Positions 60,993-64,000 of a stretch of 64,000 bases of DNA are shown here, one piece after another. Under the pieces are notes generated by a model. The model did not search any database, was not told the origin of the DNA, and saw only the letters and a program-made list of their open reading frames with translations. This DNA is from Xanthomarina maritima (GTDB lineage: Bacteria > Bacteroidota > Bacteroidia > Flavobacteriales > Flavobacteriaceae). The stretch covers positions 8,012 to 72,011 of the forward strand of contig NZ_VSFC01000019.1 in assembly GCF_008084905.1 (NCBI RefSeq). Reading direction: 5' to 3'. Position 1 is the stretch's first letter, and each line of letters starts with the position of its first letter. A program made the translations under genes and the position numbers.

Positions 60993-63900
60993 ATGAAAAA
61001 GAAATTTTTATCCCTATTACTTTTTATCACTTTTATATCTTTTTCCCAACAAAAGCAATTTAAAATTAATTGGGATGGTACAAAAGTGCTGTCTACAGAA
61101 AGCTTTAAGTTAACTGTACCTTCTTTTAATGAAGAGCATTTTAATTATAGTTTGACGGAAGGGTTACAATTTGTTTCTCAATGGTCTGTTTCGCAAGCAG
61201 TAGATGAGACCTCTGTTTTTATTGATAATGTTGAATATGCTAACATTTCAAAAGCTGATTTAAAGGATATAAATCTAGAAACTATTCCAAATAAATTGAC
61301 ATTTAGTTTAAAAACTTCAATAGCTAGAAATTCTAATTTTGCTTATTTCATTCTTTCTCCTATAATAAAAACAAACCAAGGTTATAAAAAGGTAATTTCA
61401 TTTTCTGTTTCTTATAAAAGTGGCAGTCTTAAAAGAAATTATAATCAATATAATCAAAGAGTAATTACAAATTCGGTATTAAGTAGTGGACAATGGTTTA
61501 AATTCTATATAGATACAACTGGAGTTTTTAAAATATCGAAAAATTTTCTTTCTAATTTAGGAATTAATACAAATAATGTAGATCCAAGAACTATAAAATT
61601 ATATGGAAATGGAGGGAGAATGATTCCTTATGCAAATTCGGAACCTTATCCATTAGATATTCAAGAAAATGCTATTAAAATTATAGGAGAAACGGATGGT
61701 GTTTTTAATGATAACGATTATATCCTATTTTATGGACAAGGACCAAAAGGATATGATCAAGTTAGTAATACCAATATTAATTGTTATACAGATAAGACCT
61801 ACTATTATATTAATATTAGTTCTGGACATGGTAAAAGAATACAGCCTTTTGTTCAACCTACAGGACCAGTTGATTTAATGATTGATACGTTTCAAGATTA
61901 TAAGTATCATGAAGTTGATGAATATAATTTAGCAAGTGTCGGAAGACGTTGGTTTGGAGATAAATTTGATATTGAAGACACAAAAACATTCGATTTTTCT
62001 TTTCCAGACTTGGTAACTACTATTCCAGTAAAACTAAAAGTGTTTTTAGGGTCTACTTCTGAAATAGCAACTAGCATGCAAGTAAATATTAATAGTGATA
62101 ATATTATTACTTTACCTTTACCAGCAACTACAGACTCTAATCTTGCAACTGAAAACAGTTTTGATAATAATGTAATAGTTAATTCCTCTAATCTTACCGT
62201 TAGTTTAACACATAACAATAATGGTAATCCTTCAGCTTTAGCCTATGTAGATTACATTTCTATAGAAGCTACTAGAGCACTAAATTTTGTTGGGAATCAA
62301 TTTGCTTTCAAAAACAATGCAGTTACTCAGTTAACTGGAATAGGTCAATATAACATTACAAATACAGCACAAGTTTCAGAAATTTGGAATGTTACAGATA
62401 TTTACAATGTTACCAATCTGGTAAATTCCAATAATGCTCCTAGCATTAGTTTTACTTCATCTCTTGGAGTCTTAAAAACTTATGTATTAGTTACACCTTT
62501 AAATTATTTTGAGCCTCAAATAGGTAATATTAAAACGGTTACTAATCAAGATTTAAAAGGTACTATATTTCAAGATTCTCAAGGACAATTTAAAGATATT
62601 GATTATTTAATTGTTACACCAAATGCTTTTAAAACACAAGCTGAAAGGTTAGCTCAAATTAACAGAAATGTTAATCAATTAAATGTAAAAGTTGTTTCTT
62701 TAGATCAGATCTATTCTGAATTTAGTACAGGAAATCAAGATATTGGCGCTATTAGGAATTTTGTAAAATACATTTACGATAATGCTAGTACACCTAGTAA
62801 AAGAATTAAATATGTTTGTTTATTTGGAGATGGCTCTTTTGATTATAAAGATAGAATTCCAAATAACACCAATTTTGTGCCTTCATGGCATGCTTACAGC
62901 AGTTTTAATTTAACTAATTCGTTTATTTCAGACGATTTTTATGGAATGATGGACTCTAATGAAGGAGCAATGGATATATCTGATAAATTAGATATTGCTG
63001 TAGGTAGAATCTTAGCAGAGTCTTATCAAAGTGCTAAAGAGCTTGTAGATAAAGTAGAAAGGTACTATGTAGAAGCATCTTATGGTAGTTGGAGAAATAA
63101 CTTTGTTGTTATATCAGACGATGTAGATGAAACTTGGGAACAAGTACTTCAAGCAACTACAGATTCAATTGGTAATGCTGTTTCAGCTCAAAAACCTTTT
63201 ATTAATGTTACTAAAATACATTCTGATGCATTTCAACAAGAATCATCAGCAGGTGGAGATAGATATCCAACTGTTAATACAGCTATAAAAAACTCGTTAG
63301 AAACAGGTGCTTTGGTTGTTAATTACTTTGGTCATGGTGGAGAAGATGGGTTAGCACACGAACGTATTTTTGAAAAAACAGATGCACAAGAATTAAATAA
63401 TGTTTGTAAACTTAATTGTTTTGTAACAGTTACTTGTGAATTCACAAAATTTGATAACCCTTTGCGACCAACTGCAGGAGAATATACCTATTGGAATAAA
63501 GATGGTGGAGCCATAGGCTTAATTACAACTACCAGGCAGATATTCGTTAATGTAGGCGTTTCATTTAATACTATTTTAGAAGAATATTTGTTTTCTTATA
63601 GTGATAACGATAATTTCCCAGACAGCGAATACCCTAGTATGGCAGAAGCTTTAAGGCTAACTAAAATCGATCCTGCAATATCTAATGGAGGACAAAGAAG
63701 ATTGGTGTTTTTTATTGGTGATCCAGCTATGAAATTAGCATTTCCAAAACCCCATATTGTATTAACTAAAATAAACGATGCACCAATTTCAGGTGCTACA
63801 GATGTTCTACAGGCTTTAAGCCACGTAAAGCTTTCAGGTGAAGTAGTTGATTTATCAGGTAATGTTATAAGCGATTTTAATGGAGTACTTTCAACAACTA

Positions 63901-64000
63901 TTTATGATAAAAACATCCAGAGACAAACTTTAGGGAATGATGGTACAACAGATAGCGGTCAAGTAATTATTATGGATTTCGAGACTCTTGGCTCTATTAT
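60993..64000 (+). CDS. porU: Type IX secretion system sortase PorU, N-terminal part (3' end cut by window)
   Basis: The first 1002 codons of a gingipain-like C25 peptidase that cleaves the C-terminal sorting domains of T9SS cargo at the cell surface. A signal peptide (MKKKFLSLLLFITFISFSQ) is followed by a long beta-rich N-terminal domain and then the caspase-like domain. Its catalytic dyad is His781 (YFGHGGEDGLAHE) and Cys815 (VTVTCEFTKFDNP), 34 residues apart as in gingipains. The frame is open to the window end; the remaining C-terminal part and probably porV lie beyond. Secreted endonuclease I at 15.9 kb is a likely client. Confidence 0.95.
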   Translation, partial: MKKKFLSLLLFITFISFSQQKQFKINWDGTKVLSTESFKLTVPSFNEEHFNYSLTEGLQFVSQWSVSQAVDETSVFIDNVEYANISKADLKDINLETIPNKLTFSLKTSIARNSNFAYFILSPIIKTNQGYKKVISFSVSYKSGSLKRNYNQYNQRVITNSVLSSGQWFKFYIDTTGVFKISKNFLSNLGINTNNVDPRTIKLYGNGGRMIPYANSEPYPLDIQENAIKIIGETDGVFNDNDYILFYGQGPKGYDQVSNTNINCYTDKTYYYINISSGHGKRIQPFVQPTGPVDLMIDTFQDYKYHEVDEYNLASVGRRWFGDKFDIEDTKTFDFSFPDLVTTIPVKLKVFLGSTSEIATSMQVNINSDNIITLPLPATTDSNLATENSFDNNVIVNSSNLTVSLTHNNNGNPSALAYVDYISIEATRALNFVGNQFAFKNNAVTQLTGIGQYNITNTAQVSEIWNVTDIYNVTNLVNSNNAPSISFTSSLGVLKTYVLVTPLNYFEPQIGNIKTVTNQDLKGTIFQDSQGQFKDIDYLIVTPNAFKTQAERLAQINRNVNQLNVKVVSLDQIYSEFSTGNQDIGAIRNFVKYIYDNASTPSKRIKYVCLFGDGSFDYKDRIPNNTNFVPSWHAYSSFNLTNSFISDDFYGMMDSNEGAMDISDKLDIAVGRILAESYQSAKELVDKVERYYVEASYGSWRNNFVVISDDVDETWEQVLQATTDSIGNAVSAQKPFINVTKIHSDAFQQESSAGGDRYPTVNTAIKNSLETGALVVNYFGHGGEDGLAHERIFEKTDAQELNNVCKLNCFVTVTCEFTKFDNPLRPTAGEYTYWNKDGGAIGLITTTRQIFVNVGVSFNTILEEYLFSYSDNDNFPDSEYPSMAEALRLTKIDPAISNGGQRRLVFFIGDPAMKLAFPKPHIVLTKINDAPISGATDVLQALSHVKLSGEVVDLSGNVISDFNGVLSTTIYDKNIQRQTLGNDGTTDSGQVIIMDFETLGSI

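Overview
The window is a low-GC chromosomal segment of a Bacteroidota bacterium, most likely a marine member of the Flavobacteriaceae. The evidence is a gliding-motility lipoprotein gene (gldJ) beside the type IX secretion sortase gene (porU), a secreted nuclease with a T9SS C-terminal sorting domain, family-typical proteins (DUF4293, DUF3667, DUF1599, BT_3928, DUF3078, DUF4197), a Rho factor with a long disordered insertion, and many promoters of the Bacteroidota form TTG-N18 to N20-TAnnTTTG. I see no insertion sequence, prophage or CRISPR array. Most of the window is core genome with short accessory pieces.

Layout. 1-7.2 kb: end of proS, tRNA-Glu and rpsT, rho, a phosphodiesterase, truA and an ABC exporter. 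7.2-10.3 kb: a minus-strand operon folP, small lipoprotein, diadenylate cyclase cdaA, DUF3667 protein. 10.4-15.3 kb: a plus-strand operon DUF1599, BT_3928-type membrane protein, a lone DppB-like permease, tpiA, prmA, clpS. 15.4-23.4 kb: tRNA-Arg, secreted endonuclease I, a BlaI/BlaR1-like regulator pair, a Ca2+/Na+ exchanger and glutamine synthetase III. 23.5-32.2 kb: a tiny predicted secreted peptide, purM, DUF3078, B12-dependent ribonucleotide reductase, prfA, pyrF and a metal/corrinoid receptor-like protein. 32.2-40.6 kb: DUF4197 lipoprotein, fused B12-dependent mutase icmF, an 11-cysteine metallothionein-like peptide followed by a SigZ-type sigma factor, acyl-CoA dehydrogenase, anmK. 40.7-46.8 kb: amino-acid dehydrogenase, NhaD, ExbB/ExbD/TonB-like, folC and tRNA-Val.

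46.9-56.2 kb is the main accessory island, for hydroxyproline catabolism. A divergent AraC regulator faces a plus operon: hydroxypyrroline-carboxylate deaminase, alpha-ketoglutarate semialdehyde dehydrogenase, 4-hydroxyproline epimerase, D-hydroxyproline dehydrogenase and an Xaa-Pro aminopeptidase. Together these would take trans-4-hydroxyproline to alpha-ketoglutarate. A converging minus operon holds a trans-3-hydroxyproline dehydratase and a pyrroline-2-carboxylate reductase, giving proline. A prolyl-type S37 peptidase lies just upstream. The two operons carry the same 14-bp imperfect palindrome at almost the same distance from their first start codons, so one regulator may control both. 57.7-64 kb: murF, gldJ and the first 1002 codons of porU.

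The least expected items are the metallothionein-like peptide/SigZ pair with a leader hairpin, the shared operator-like motif, a 21-copy heptanucleotide repeat inside the hydroxyproline operon, and two dispersed-repeat-like elements that code for part of IcmF and for the C-terminus of PyrF. All functions come from reading the sequence and from family knowledge; no database search was run.
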